This document shows positions 1 to 7,400 of a DNA stretch of 16,948 bases, in pieces. The DNA comes from Oscillospiraceae bacterium (lineage in GTDB: Bacteria > Bacillota > Clostridia > Oscillospirales > Ruminococcaceae). The stretch covers positions 1 to 16,948 of the forward strand of contig SVMQ01000024.1 of assembly GCA_015067375.1 (NCBI GenBank), in the 5' to 3' direction. Under the pieces are notes generated by a model. It was not told where the DNA came from and did not search any database. It saw only the letters and a program-made list of their open reading frames with translations. Position 1 is the stretch's first letter. Every line of letters starts with the position of its first letter. A program made the translations under genes and the position numbers.

Positions 1-2
1 TG

Positions 3-47
3 GGTTATCTCTCACCTGCCGAGGTAATTCATAAGTTTTTTCTCTAA
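3..47 (+). pseudogene. C-terminal tail of an upstream ORF, possibly IS30-type transposase
   Basis: The first bases read GYLSPAEVIHKFFL and then a stop. The pattern (L)GY-x-(S/T)P-x-E-V is typical of the extreme C-terminus of IS30-family transposases. One base shift in the T-run at about 35-41 would continue it as SNSVALDLTI, and a VAL/LHLT-like ending is also usual for that family. Only about 15 residues are visible and the rest lies outside the window, so the family assignment is a guess from the tail. Confidence 0.3.
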
Positions 48-102
48 TTCTGTTGCACTTGACTTGACAATCTATCTTTCAATAACAGGAGGTCACAACA
101 GA

Positions 103-270
103 TTGATTTTTCAGACCAAAAATAATTTAACTATAACAGATGAGCAACTTGACCTTTTAGTTGAGGGATTATTACCAACGATGCAGGAGTTCTTCGACAG
201 TGAAATCGGGAAATCTATATATGCCGAATATTTAAAGGAAAATGACAACACTGAAAAACAGGCAGCTTAA
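103..270 (+). CDS. Small acidic protein of unknown function preceding a serine recombinase
   Basis: A 55-codon ORF starting at TTG 103, chosen because a perfect AGGAGG (87-92) lies 10 nt upstream; a longer in-frame start at 64 has no such site. The product begins MIFQTKNNLTITDEQLDLL and is acidic and predicted helical, with no Cys motif or membrane segment. It sits 119 bp before the recombinase gene on the same strand, and the recombinase has its own promoter. I infer it belongs to the same mobile element, possibly as an accessory protein. I do not recognise a named family. Confidence 0.5.
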   Translation: MIFQTKNNLTITDEQLDLLVEGLLPTMQEFFDSEIGKSIYAEYLKENDNTEKQAA

Positions 271-323
271 TTTTTCGTTCTGAGAATTTCCTAACGAAAT
301 ATACAGTTTATTGCTTTAAAGCG

Positions 324-352
324 TTGACAAACATTTTAAAAAGTGCTATACT
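324..352 (+). promoter_or_regulatory. Sigma-A promoter of the serine recombinase gene
   Basis: A perfect -35 TTGACA (324-329), a 17-bp spacer and -10 TATACT (347-352) preceded by TGC, which gives an extended -10. Start of transcription is expected near 359, about 30 nt before the recombinase ATG at 390, with AGGAGG at 381-386. Confidence 0.8.
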
Positions 353-389
353 GTAAAAAACGAAGAAATCCAATCAGATAGGAGGTATA

Positions 390-1875
390 ATGAGAGCAGT
401 AATTTATGCAAGATATTCGTGTGACAATCAGAGAGAGGAGAGTATTGAAGGACAGCTTCGTGAGTGCAGAGCATTTGCGGAGCGTAAGGGGTTTAACCTT
501 GTGGGCAGCTACATAGACAGAGCAATGTCTGCCAAAACTGACAACCGTCCCGAGTTTCAAAGAATGATTAAGGAGAGCGGAAAAGAGCTTTTCGACATGG
601 TCATTGTTTGGAAGCTTGACCGTTTTGCCCGTAACCGTTATGACTCGGCGCATTACAAGGCCATTCTTCGCAAGAACGGAGTAAAGGTTGTGTCAGCAAC
701 TGAGGTAATCTCGGAGGGTGCAGAGGGAATTATTCTTGAAGCTGTACTGGAAGGATACGCCGAATATTATTCCGCCGAACTTTCGGAAAAAGTTATCAGG
801 GGTATGACGGAAAATGCTTTGAAATGTCAGTACAACGGCGTATGTTCCTGTTGGTTACAAGATTGATGAGAAGAAGCATTTTCAGCTTGACGAGCTTACC
901 GCACCGTTTGTAAAAGAAGCATTTTTAATGTATATCAACGGCAGACAGCTTAAAGACATTGCAAAATTCTTCAATGACAACGGGGTGCTTTCCTCACGAA
1001 AACTGCCGATGACAATTACAAGCGTATCCGCAATTTTGCAGAACAGACGGTATATGGGCGAATATCGGTACAGGGACATAGTTGTTCCGGACGGTATTCC
1101 ACCGATAATTTCAAAGGAGCTGTTCGCGATGGCACAGGGCAGACTTGAACGAAACAGGTATGCCCCCTCAAGCTATAAATCCGATGATAGATACCTGCTT
1201 ACAACCAAGCTGGTTTGCAGTGACTGCGGAGCGTATATGGTCGGTGAAAGCGGCACAGGTCGGACAGGCAAGAAGTATCACTATTATAAATGTGTGACGG
1301 CAAAGAAAAAGTGCGGTTGTGAGCGAAAGGCTGTACGCAAAGAAGATATTGAAGATGTGGTAATCGACAATGCCGTTGATTTTATCTTCGACCAAGAAGT
1401 AATCGAAGGACTTGCCTACAGGGTTGTAAAGTGGCTGCAAAAGGATGACACTACCGTTCCGCTTCTTCAGAGAGAACTTGCGGAGGTTGAGCAAGCACTT
1501 GATAATGTAATGAAAGCCGTGGAGCAGGGTATCATCAATTCTACCACGAGAAAAAGAATGTCCGAGCTTGAAGAACAGAAAACGGATTTGCAGGTTAAGA
1601 TTGCACGAGAGGAAATTCAGGCAAATATCCTGACGAAAGAACAGGTCATATTCTGGCTTTCAAATATGCAGAAGCTTAACCTTGCAACCGCTGAAAACAG
1701 GCAGAGGATAATCGACACATTTATAAATTCAATTCACGTTTATGATGACAGGTTAGTCATTAATTTCAACTGTCGGGAGGAGTCGGAAACGATTCCTCTC
1801 GAATTAAGCAAAAAAGTTTCTCGTTTACGGGAATCGGGGGAGCCACATTATAGAGCCGTTTGTGAGCATTCATGA
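390..1875 (+). pseudogene. Large serine recombinase (site-specific integrase/resolvase family), frameshifted
   Basis: The product would cut and rejoin DNA through a serine-phosphate intermediate to move a mobile element. The N-terminal resolvase domain begins with YARYS, whose Ser10 is the expected nucleophile, and carries EESIEGQLRECR and WKLDRFARNR. The frame breaks at about 839-841: frame 390 stops at 866, while the +1 frame continues in register as YVPVGYKIDEKK to 1875. Restoring two bases (a probable GGT TAT) gives about 495 aa, normal for the family. Downstream lie the recombinase domain, a zinc ribbon (VCSDCG...YKCVTAKKKCGC, about 1215-1330) and a coiled coil (about 1460-1640). The last codons, reading ESGEPHYRAVCEHS, run through a tRNA-like 11-mer and a terminator. 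Either a real loss-of-function mutation or a sequencing error. Confidence 0.85.
1834..1844 (+). repeat. att-like 11-bp copy of the tRNA-Asn 3' end inside the recombinase gene
   Basis: TCGGGGGAGCC is identical to the last 11 bases of the tRNA-Asn remnant at 2892-2902. It is followed by a terminator hairpin, as real tRNA 3' ends often are. It fits an attachment-site core fused to the end of the recombinase ORF. The identity is seen directly; the att role is inferred. Confidence 0.5.
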
Positions 1876-1890
1876 ACGGCTTTTGTTTTA
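1854..1890 (+). terminator. Rho-independent terminator overlapping the recombinase stop codon
   Basis: A 12-bp stem with two G-T pairs (outer AGCCGTT 1854-1860 with AACGGCT 1875-1881), loop GCAT, followed by TTTGTTTT. The recombinase TGA (1873-1875) is inside the 3' arm. Confidence 0.75.
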
Positions 1891-1905
1891 GTTCAGGGCT
1901 GGTTT

Positions 1906-1923
1906 TGCCAACCGTTTGCCAAC
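1906..1923 (+). repeat. Tandem direct repeat TTGCCAAC, 11-nt period
   Basis: Two copies of TTTGCCAAC start 11 nt apart (GCCAAC at 1907 and 1918), putting both on one DNA face. The second overlaps the candidate -35 box of the downstream lipoprotein gene. A regulator site or an integrase arm-type site are both possible. A similar CCAAC pair occurs at 3116-3133. Confidence 0.45.
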
Positions 1924-1943
1924 TAGATATATTCAGTTATAAA
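1916..1943 (+). promoter_or_regulatory. Candidate promoter of the Thr-rich lipoprotein gene
   Basis: -35 TTGCCA (1916-1921), 16-bp spacer, -10 TATAAA (1938-1943). The leader would be only about 15 nt and contain AGGAGG at 1953-1958. The terminator at 1854-1890 separates this gene from the recombinase, so a separate promoter is expected. Confidence 0.4.
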
Positions 1944-1964
1944 TCCGCCAACAGGAGGACAAAC

Positions 1965-2837
1965 ATGAACAAGCTAAACACAACAATAATTCTTTCTCTG
2001 ATACTTATGCTTTCGGGCTGTGCTGCCAACACTGATGAAGCACCGTCTGCAACTACTGCTGCTACAACAACCACTGTTGCGACTACAACGACCGCAGCTG
2101 CGACAACACAGGCAACAACCACATCTGCACAGACAACGGCTGTGATGGAGCAATCCGAGCCTGCTGAAACAACTGCCGTAACAACCACCAATATTGTGAC
2201 CGATCAGCAAGACTTAGTAGCTGCTGATGCTCTAGTTGACAGTGATACAGTCCCCAAGTATGTAAATGTAGGCGAAACAGTTGAGTCCGACCCTGAAGCC
2301 GATCAGCTTGCCAGCGAACGCGAAGATAACATTCCTGTTGCAACAACGGAAGAAGCCGAACAGCATGCTCAGGACAGACAGGACCGTCAGGATATGGCTG
2401 AGAATACAGATGCATACACAACTGACGGTATACCTCTTACTACAGACGGTCATCTGACGGCTCCTGCAAAACCTACCGCAAACTACAAGCTGCCTGATGA
2501 TGCACAGCTTGAATTTACTGGTAATGCTTCTACAGCCCTTCTAACAGAACTCCCTGATGGCTGTTACTGGACTCCACGACATAAATATGAAAATGCGTTT
2601 ACAGATCCTGCAGGAAATGTCTGGTTGAACACAGAGTCTGATTTCCTTTCCGGCAATCGTGGAGAAGGATATTATTCTCCTGACGGAACCTATCACTTCT
2701 CCCAGGCCGAAACAGATGCCGCTATCGCCTTCAACGAAGAAATTCAGTCGCATCACGACAATGGCCCCTCCAACGACGGCACCTCCGGTATGTCCGAAGA
2801 ACATGCTAATGATCTGCTCAATCTGCGTGGTTTTTAA
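1965..2837 (+). CDS. Thr-rich lipoprotein of unknown function, probable mobile-element cargo
   Basis: 290 aa. ATG 1965 is chosen because AGGAGG (1953-1958) is correctly placed and the N-terminus is then a clean lipoprotein signal: MNKLN, a hydrophobic stretch, and lipobox LSGC with the lipidated Cys at 19. It should be anchored outside the cytoplasmic membrane. Residues about 27-75 are a Thr/Ala low-complexity linker. The rest is acidic and Asp/Glu/Gln-rich. A small C-terminal domain (about 195-260) contains DGCYWTPRHKYENAF and two short DPAGNVW / SPDGTYHF segments with G-x-(V/Y)-(W/H)-type turns. No family recognised. The gene lies between two copies of TCGGGGGAGCC (1834, 2892), so I infer it was carried in by integration at tRNA-Asn. 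Confidence 0.7.
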   Translation: MNKLNTTIILSLILMLSGCAANTDEAPSATTAATTTTVATTTTAAATTQATTTSAQTTAVMEQSEPAETTAVTTTNIVTDQQDLVAADALVDSDTVPKYVNVGETVESDPEADQLASEREDNIPVATTEEAEQHAQDRQDRQDMAENTDAYTTDGIPLTTDGHLTAPAKPTANYKLPDDAQLEFTGNASTALLTELPDGCYWTPRHKYENAFTDPAGNVWLNTESDFLSGNRGEGYYSPDGTYHFSQAETDAAIAFNEEIQSHHDNGPSNDGTSGMSEEHANDLLNLRGF

Positions 2838-2850
2838 AGTAAAAAGAGCA

Positions 2851-2902
2851 GCGCCTGACTGTTAATCAGGGTGTCACTGGTTCAAGTCCAGTCGGGGGAG
2901 CC
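2851..2902 (+). other. 3' half of tRNA-Asn(GTT), attachment-site remnant
   Basis: The bases fold as the 3' part of a tRNA: anticodon arm CCTGA-CTGTTAA-TCAGG with anticodon GTT, variable GTGTC, T arm ACTGG-TTCAAGT-CCAGT, acceptor strand CGGGGGA, then GCC. Position 26 and two D-stem bases may be GCG at 2851-2853. The matching 5' acceptor strand (TCCCCCG) and D arm are absent upstream, so this is not a functional tRNA. A tRNA 3' half next to recombinase genes is the normal scar left by integration into a tRNA gene; the intact copy would be expected outside the window. Confidence 0.8.
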
Positions 2903-2908
2903 GTATAA

Positions 2909-2936
2909 AAAACCGTCCAATGGGCGGTTTTTTTAT
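2909..2936 (+). terminator. Terminator downstream of the tRNA-Asn remnant
   Basis: AACCGTCC-AAT-GGGCGGTT (one G-T pair) followed by a run of T. This is probably the original terminator of the tRNA gene. Confidence 0.75.
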
Positions 2937-2951
2937 TGCAAACGCTCGGCT

Positions 2952-2979
2952 CGCAGTGCCCTTAAGGCACTGCGTTTTT
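2952..2979 (+). terminator. Second strong terminator hairpin
   Basis: A perfect 9-bp stem CGCAGTGCC / GGCACTGCG with loop CTTAA, followed by TTTTT. It is in tandem with the hairpin at 2909-2936. Confidence 0.75.
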
Positions 2980-3280
2980 GCTTCACAAAAACCGCTCACG
3001 TTCGCGAGTGGATCTCCGATTATATTGTGAAAAGCTTTTCCACTCAACATAGACACGTTATAAATCCATTTGTGAGGTCATTCGCAGATGGCTTTTTACT
3101 TTTATGTGCGTTTTAGTCCAACAAAAGTCCAACTTTTGAAAACTCACGTTCCTGACAATAGCAGGTATATGAAAAGAAAGTAATGGTATTTGTGTTAGCT
3201 GCTCATTGTCTTTTTTATTCGTTGTGGACGTAAGATGACGTTGCTTATAAATGACTATAAGTTGAAATATAATTTTTGTA
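2980..3280. other. Intergenic region without a supported gene
   Basis: AT-rich sequence between the tRNA remnant and the WG-repeat gene. ORFs here are short on both strands and lack ribosome sites. The only structure I see is the direct repeat GTCCAAC-aaaa-GTCCAAC at 3116-3133. Confidence 0.6.
3116..3133 (+). repeat. Tandem direct repeat GTCCAAC, 11-nt period
   Basis: GTCCAAC at 3116-3122 and 3127-3133, separated by AAAA. Period and core match the GCCAAC pair at 1907-1923, and both pairs lie downstream of a copy of the tRNA-Asn 3' end. This arrangement resembles integrase arm-type sites, but the link is inferred. Confidence 0.45.
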
Positions 3281-3309
3281 TTGCATTTCTTGTCGAAATA
3301 TGGTATTAT
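3281..3309 (+). promoter_or_regulatory. Candidate extended -10 promoter before the WG-repeat ORF
   Basis: TTGCAT (3281-3286), 17-bp spacer and TATTAT (3304-3309) with TGG just before it. It shares AAATATGGT with the glnA and GH74 promoters. It looks like the original promoter of a gene whose 5' coding end is now missing. Confidence 0.45.
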
Positions 3310-3501
3310 ATAAGTAATTAATACTGATATAATTCTTATAAGCATTATCATGAAACTACACTGAGCTATATTATTTCTTATGAGAATAACAAGATCAGTC
3401 TTATCCCTGATAGGGATTCTGTATTTGGATGGTTTATTACTGGTATAAACTATATCGATAAGACCGATGAATATACTATCAGCGGTGGCATTGGTCCGAG
3501 A

Positions 3502-4089
3502 ATGTATGAGCCGATCTACCTTTCAAAAGATGGAACAGTTAAAACGATCTATAGCAGGATCTATGATGACTATGGACATTTATATGCCTATTTCATTACC
3601 GATCAGAAAGGCTATGTTGTACGCAAGCATCCCGATGATCCCGAGAGAACTCAGGTTGCTGTATGCAATATAATGTGGCAGGATGATGCCGAATGGCTGG
3701 ATAAGATCGTTGATACGTCGATGAGCAGCCAAGAAAACGAGGCTGCACAGAAGAAAGCTATTCTGGAATGTTGGCCTATTATTTCAGATTGGTATGATAA
3801 TCTAAATTGGAGCAAGGATACAGTTGATTGTGGCTACTATTTGGTTTCAAAAGGCGGAAAGTGGGGATTCATTTCGATCGACACAGGTGAAGAGGTTTTG
3901 ATCGCTGATGATGCGTCCGATTTCAATAATGGCTATGCTGTTGTAACTAATAACGGCAAGGGGCATATTGTGGATAAGGACTTTAATATCGTATCAGAGG
4001 AGTTCGATTGCACGAGTGCCAGTGTGTCAGGCGAGTATTTTGTTGTAAAGCAGGGCGAAAAAACCATTTTACTGGAAGTTAAGGAATAA
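3502..4089 (+). CDS. WG-repeat-like protein, probably truncated at its 5' end
   Basis: 195 aa from ATG 3502, which has no convincing ribosome site. The reading frame stays open upstream to 3328 and reads like real protein (NNKISLIPDRDSVFGWF), yet that extension has no ATG, GTG or TTG. The gene therefore appears to have lost its start and any signal peptide. An ATG at 3350 (MKLH, then a stop) in another frame may be the old start, cut off by a small indel. The C-terminal part (about residues 118-195) has WG-repeat character: GGKWGFISIDTGEEV, then NGYAVVTNNGKGHIVDKDF. Such repeats form beta structures thought to bind proteins or ligands. No partner gene is visible. Likely a remnant, although translation from 3502 is possible. 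Confidence 0.55.
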   Translation: MYEPIYLSKDGTVKTIYSRIYDDYGHLYAYFITDQKGYVVRKHPDDPERTQVAVCNIMWQDDAEWLDKIVDTSMSSQENEAAQKKAILECWPIISDWYDNLNWSKDTVDCGYYLVSKGGKWGFISIDTGEEVLIADDASDFNNGYAVVTNNGKGHIVDKDFNIVSEEFDCTSASVSGEYFVVKQGEKTILLEVKE

Positions 4090-4173
4090 ATGCTTTGTAA
4101 TAACTGCAAAAGCGAATCATCTGATAATTGTGAGTCAGCATTTGTGGTTTTGGATTGGTTCGTGGATGCATCT

Positions 4174-4210
4174 ATAAATCAAAAGTACCCGAGAATATTC
4201 TCGGGTACTT
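4174..4210 (-). terminator. Terminator of the glutamine synthetase gene
   Basis: A perfect 28-bp inverted repeat (4183-4210; half AAGTACCCGAGAAT). On the minus strand it is followed by TTTTGATTT, so it ends glnA transcription, 20 bp after the stop. On the plus strand no T-run follows, but it may also block readthrough from the WG gene. Confidence 0.8.
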
Positions 4211-4229
4211 CATTGTATATGGGTCAGAA

Positions 4230-5660
4230 TTAAAGGTCGTAGTAGTTTGCAAACTCAGCGGGATGCGGTATCTTGTTGATAGCAGCAGCCTCTGCACGCT
4301 TCTTTTTCAGCCATATCTCGATAAGGCGCTCGGGGAATACGCCGCCTGCTGTCAGATACTCGTGGTCAGCCTCGAGAGCGTCCAGTGCCTCATCAAGCGT
4401 TGTGGGGAGGGACTGGATCTTTGCCTTTTCCTCATCGGAGAGCGTGTACAGATTGAAGTCAAACGGGCCCCAGCCGCACTTGGACGGGTCGATCTTGTTC
4501 TTAACGCCGTCAAGACCAGCCATGAGGATAGCAGAGTAAGCGTAGTAGGGGTTGCAGGTAGCGTCGGGGCTTCTCAGCTCAAAGCGGCGCTTGTCGGGGG
4601 ACTTTGCATAGGCAGGGATACGGATAACTGCACTACGGTTGGATGTAGCGTAGCCGATGGTAACGGGAGCCTCAAAGCCCGGAACAAGGCGCTTGTAGGA
4701 GTTAGTGGAGGGGTTTGTGAAGCCGCAGAGCGAACGTGCGTGCTTAAGCAGACCACCGATGAAGTACAGTGCTGTTTCGGAAAGCTCGGAGTAGCCGTTG
4801 GGATCGTGGAAAACAGGCTTGCCGTCCTTGAAAAGCAGCATATGAACGTGCATACCGTTGCCTGCCTCTGAGTAGATGGGCTTGGGCATGAATGTGGCTG
4901 TTCTGCCCTCCTGCAGAGCGGCGTTCTTTACCATGTACTTGATGGTCATGGTGTTGTCTGCCATTCTGGTCATCTCGCCAAGCTCTACCTCGATCTCCAC
5001 CTGACCGCTGCCGCCTACCTCATGGTGGTGGTATTTGACGTCGATGCCGCGCTCTTCAAGCATCAGGCAGATGCGGCTTCTGAGGTCGTATGTGATGTCG
5101 TTGGGCAGGTCAGCGTGATATCCGCGGTGACCGGGGGTGATGTAGCCCTTGTTGTTGCAGTCTGCATAGCCTGAGTTCCAAGATGCCTGTCTTGTGTCGA
5201 CCGCAAAGGACATCTCCTCGGGCTTTACGCTGTAGGTAACATCGTCGAAGATGTGGAACTCGAACTCGGGGCCGATTATCATCTCGTCAGCGATACCTGT
5301 GGACTTGAGGTATTCCACAGCGTGCTTGGAAACGTTTCTGGGATCCTGATCGAAGCGGTAGTTCTCGTCAGCGATAACGTAAACGTCACCGATCATGGAG
5401 AGTGTTGTCACCTCAGCAAACGGGTCGAGCGACGCGCTGGACAGGTCGGGAATGAAGATCATATCGCTCTTTTCAACAGGCGCAAAGCCATAGTTGGAGC
5501 CGTCAAAGCCGATACCCGACTTCATCAGCTCGGGAACGAAGCGGCTCTCGGGAATGGCGATATGACGCCATCTGCCGTCGAGGTCTACCATCTTAAAGTC
5601 AAGCATCTTGACCTGATGCTCTGTACAGAACTGTTTTGCTTCCTCAAAAGTCTTGAACAT
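4230..5660 (-). CDS. glnA: Glutamine synthetase, type I (GSI-beta-like)
   Basis: Makes glutamine from glutamate, ammonia and ATP in the cytoplasm; the main entry of ammonia into metabolism. 476 aa, full length. Visible family motifs: GFDGSNYGFAPVEKSDM near 51-67, the metal-binding GPEFEFHIFD, HHHEVGGSGQVEIE, AGNGMHVHM, VPGFEAPVTIGYATSNRSA with IRIP, and RFELRSPDATCNPYYAYSA. The PHPAEFANYYDL tail matches E. coli-type GlnA. It carries the roughly 25-aa insertion typical of the beta subtype (SWNSGYADCNNKGYITPG) and a Tyr (Y405, FNLYTLSDEE) at the adenylylation-loop position, both unlike B. subtilis GlnA. ATG 5660 has AAGGAG upstream. It is a single-gene unit, divergent from the DUF1846 gene. Confidence 0.95.
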   Translation of the reverse strand: MFKTFEEAKQFCTEHQVKMLDFKMVDLDGRWRHIAIPESRFVPELMKSGIGFDGSNYGFAPVEKSDMIFIPDLSSASLDPFAEVTTLSMIGDVYVIADENYRFDQDPRNVSKHAVEYLKSTGIADEMIIGPEFEFHIFDDVTYSVKPEEMSFAVDTRQASWNSGYADCNNKGYITPGHRGYHADLPNDITYDLRSRICLMLEERGIDVKYHHHEVGGSGQVEIEVELGEMTRMADNTMTIKYMVKNAALQEGRTATFMPKPIYSEAGNGMHVHMLLFKDGKPVFHDPNGYSELSETALYFIGGLLKHARSLCGFTNPSTNSYKRLVPGFEAPVTIGYATSNRSAVIRIPAYAKSPDKRRFELRSPDATCNPYYAYSAILMAGLDGVKNKIDPSKCGWGPFDFNLYTLSDEEKAKIQSLPTTLDEALDALEADHEYLTAGGVFPERLIEIWLKKKRAEAAAINKIPHPAEFANYYDL

Positions 5661-5687
5661 TGTACTACTCCTTGTTTTTTTAATATC

Positions 5688-5701
5688 CGTGCACCTGCAC
5701 G
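5688..5701. promoter_or_regulatory. Palindrome at the predicted glnA transcription start
   Basis: CGTGCA-CC-TGCACG, a perfect 6+6 inverted repeat with a 2-nt centre. It lies about 9 nt downstream of the glnA -10 box, over the expected start point, where a repressor would block transcription. It does not match the usual GlnR/TnrA box (TGTNAN7TNACA). It could alternatively be a short 5'-UTR hairpin. Confidence 0.45.
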
Positions 5702-5710
5702 TTTAATAAT

Positions 5711-5739
5711 ATGTTACCATATTTTTATACTTATGTCAA
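5711..5739 (-). promoter_or_regulatory. glnA promoter
   Basis: On the minus strand: TTGACA (5734-5739), 17-bp spacer, TAACAT (5711-5716) preceded by TATGG, an extended -10 context. The leader is about 45 nt. Confidence 0.75.
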
Positions 5740-5804
5740 GTAATTTTATGCAATTTACCCAATGGGATTTCAATAAAATATTTTGTTATTTTGGGAATAA
5801 TCAC

Positions 5805-5833
5805 TTGCATTTTCTTCGGATTTGTTATATACT
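5805..5833 (+). promoter_or_regulatory. Promoter of the DUF1846 gene
   Basis: TTGCAT (5805-5810), 17-bp spacer, TATACT (5828-5833). Transcription would begin near 5840, giving a leader of about 37 nt with an AGGGAAAGGGA ribosome site. It is divergent from the glnA promoter with about 65 bp between the -35 boxes. Confidence 0.65.
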
Positions 5834-5876
5834 ATAAGATGTTGAAATATGGTCTAGGGAAAGGGACGATACACAA

Positions 5877-7343
5877 ATGGGACAGAAGATAGGCTTCGAT
5901 AATGATAAATATTTAAAAATGCAGTCCGAGCATATCAGAAAGCGCATCGCACAGTTTGGCGGCAAGCTTTATCTGGAGTTTGGCGGCAAGCTTTTCGACG
6001 ATTTTCATGCGTCGCGTGTGCTGCCGGGCTTCAAGCCTGACAGTAAGCTGCAGATGCTACTTCAGCTGAAAGAGGAAGCGGAGATCGTTATGGTCATCAA
6101 TTCCGCTGATATCGAGAAAAACAAGGTGCGCGGCGACCTTGGCATCACTTATGATGTGGATGTCATCCGCCTGTACAACCTGTTCAGTCAGATAGGACTG
6201 TATGTCAGCAGCGTGGTGCTGACGCAGTATACGGGACAAGCATCCGCAGATGCGTTCCAGCGCCGACTGGAGGCTCTTGGTATAAGGGTATACCACCACT
6301 ATCACATTAAGGGCTATCCGTCAAATCTGCCGCTTATCATGAGTGATGAGGGCTTCGGCAAAAACGATTATATCGAAACGACGCGCAACCTTGTCGTGAT
6401 AACCGCACCGGGCCCGGGCAGCGGAAAGATGGCTACCTGCCTGTCACAGCTGTATCACGATCATCAGCGCGGTATAAATGCAGGCTATGCGAAGTTTGAG
6501 ACCTTCCCGATATGGAACATTCCGCTGCGCCATCCTGTAAACATCGCGTATGAGGCGGCGACATCCGACCTCAACGATGTCAATATGATCGACCCGTTCC
6601 ACCTTGAAGCTTACGGCGAGACCACTGTAAACTACAACCGCGACGTAGAGATATTCCCCGTGCTTAATGCGATGTTTGAGAAGATCATAGGTGAGTCGCC
6701 GTACAAATCTCCTACCGACATGGGCGTTAACATGGCAGGAAACTGCATCATCGACGAGGAGATAGTTTGCGAGGCTGCCCGTCAGGAGATAGTCCGCCGC
6801 TACTACACCGCGCTTTGCGGCAGAAGAAACGGCACGGTGCAGGATGATGAGATACTTAAGCTGGAGCTTATGATGAAGCAGGCAGGCGTTACTCCTGCCG
6901 ACCGCCGCGTTATTGCGGCTGCCCTTGACAAGGAGCAAGCCACAGGCGCTCCTGCGGCGGCTATCGAGCTTCCCGACGGCACTATCATAACGGGCAAGAC
7001 CTCCAATCTGCTTGGTGCGGCATCGGCGTTGGTGCTTAATGCGCTGAAGCATTTCGGCGGTATCGACGACGCGTGTCTGCTGATGTCCCCTGAGGTCATA
7101 GAGCCTATCCAGAGCCTCAAGGTAGACCATCTCGGCAGCAACAATCCCAGACTGCACACGGACGAAACGCTCATCGCGCTGTCCATCTGTGCGGCTACCG
7201 ATGACGCTGCAAAGCTTGCTATGCAGCAGCTTTCAAAGCTTCGTGGCTGCGAGCTGCACAGCTCCGTTATACTGTCGCCCGTGGATGAGCGTACCTTCAA
7301 GCACCTTGGAGTTAATCTCACCTGCGAGCCGAAATATAATTGA
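5877..7343 (+). CDS. DUF1846 family protein, nucleotide-binding-like
   Basis: 488 aa, the usual length for DUF1846, a family widespread in Firmicutes whose biochemical role is not settled. The start [20 protein letters not shown] and the block [21 protein letters not shown] are hallmarks. A phosphate-loop-like APGPGSGKM lies at about 178-186, followed by motifs rich in His and Asp. ATG 5877 is preceded by a purine-rich AGGGAAAGGGA. It is soluble, with no signal peptide or membrane segment. It has its own promoter and is divergent from glnA; shared regulation is possible but not shown. No clear terminator follows; the next gene starts 57 bp later and may be cotranscribed. Confidence 0.92.
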   Translation: MGQKIGFDNDKYLKMQSEHIRKRIAQFGGKLYLEFGGKLFDDFHASRVLPGFKPDSKLQMLLQLKEEAEIVMVINSADIEKNKVRGDLGITYDVDVIRLYNLFSQIGLYVSSVVLTQYTGQASADAFQRRLEALGIRVYHHYHIKGYPSNLPLIMSDEGFGKNDYIETTRNLVVITAPGPGSGKMATCLSQLYHDHQRGINAGYAKFETFPIWNIPLRHPVNIAYEAATSDLNDVNMIDPFHLEAYGETTVNYNRDVEIFPVLNAMFEKIIGESPYKSPTDMGVNMAGNCIIDEEIVCEAARQEIVRRYYTALCGRRNGTVQDDEILKLELMMKQAGVTPADRRVIAAALDKEQATGAPAAAIELPDGTIITGKTSNLLGAASALVLNALKHFGGIDDACLLMSPEVIEPIQSLKVDHLGSNNPRLHTDETLIALSICAATDDAAKLAMQQLSKLRGCELHSSVILSPVDERTFKHLGVNLTCEPKYN

Positions 7344-7400
7344 TGCTCTTTGCTTGGCGCGTCGCTTCCAAAGGTTTTTTATTGTCACAAGGGTATTCAG

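Noticed and set aside
928..1875. Independent 315-aa recombinase gene starting at ATG 928
   Set aside because: The frame is coding upstream to 841 and continues the protein of the first ORF; there is no ribosome site at 928.
1937..2421. Minus-strand Val/Ala- or Cys-rich ORFs
   Set aside because: Produced by the ACA/ACT repeats coding the Thr-rich linker of the lipoprotein.
2851..2902. Functional tRNA-Asn gene
   Set aside because: No 5' acceptor strand or D arm precedes it.
4155..4871. 238-aa plus-strand ORF
   Set aside because: Lies antisense to glnA and crosses its terminator hairpin; composition is typical of a shadow frame.
6444..7157. 237-aa minus-strand ORF opposite the DUF1846 gene
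   Set aside because: Shadow of a high-GC gene with clear family motifs on the other strand.
7344..7400. Terminator between the DUF1846 and beta-lactamase-family genes
   Set aside because: A T-run is present at 7375-7380, but no convincing stem precedes it.
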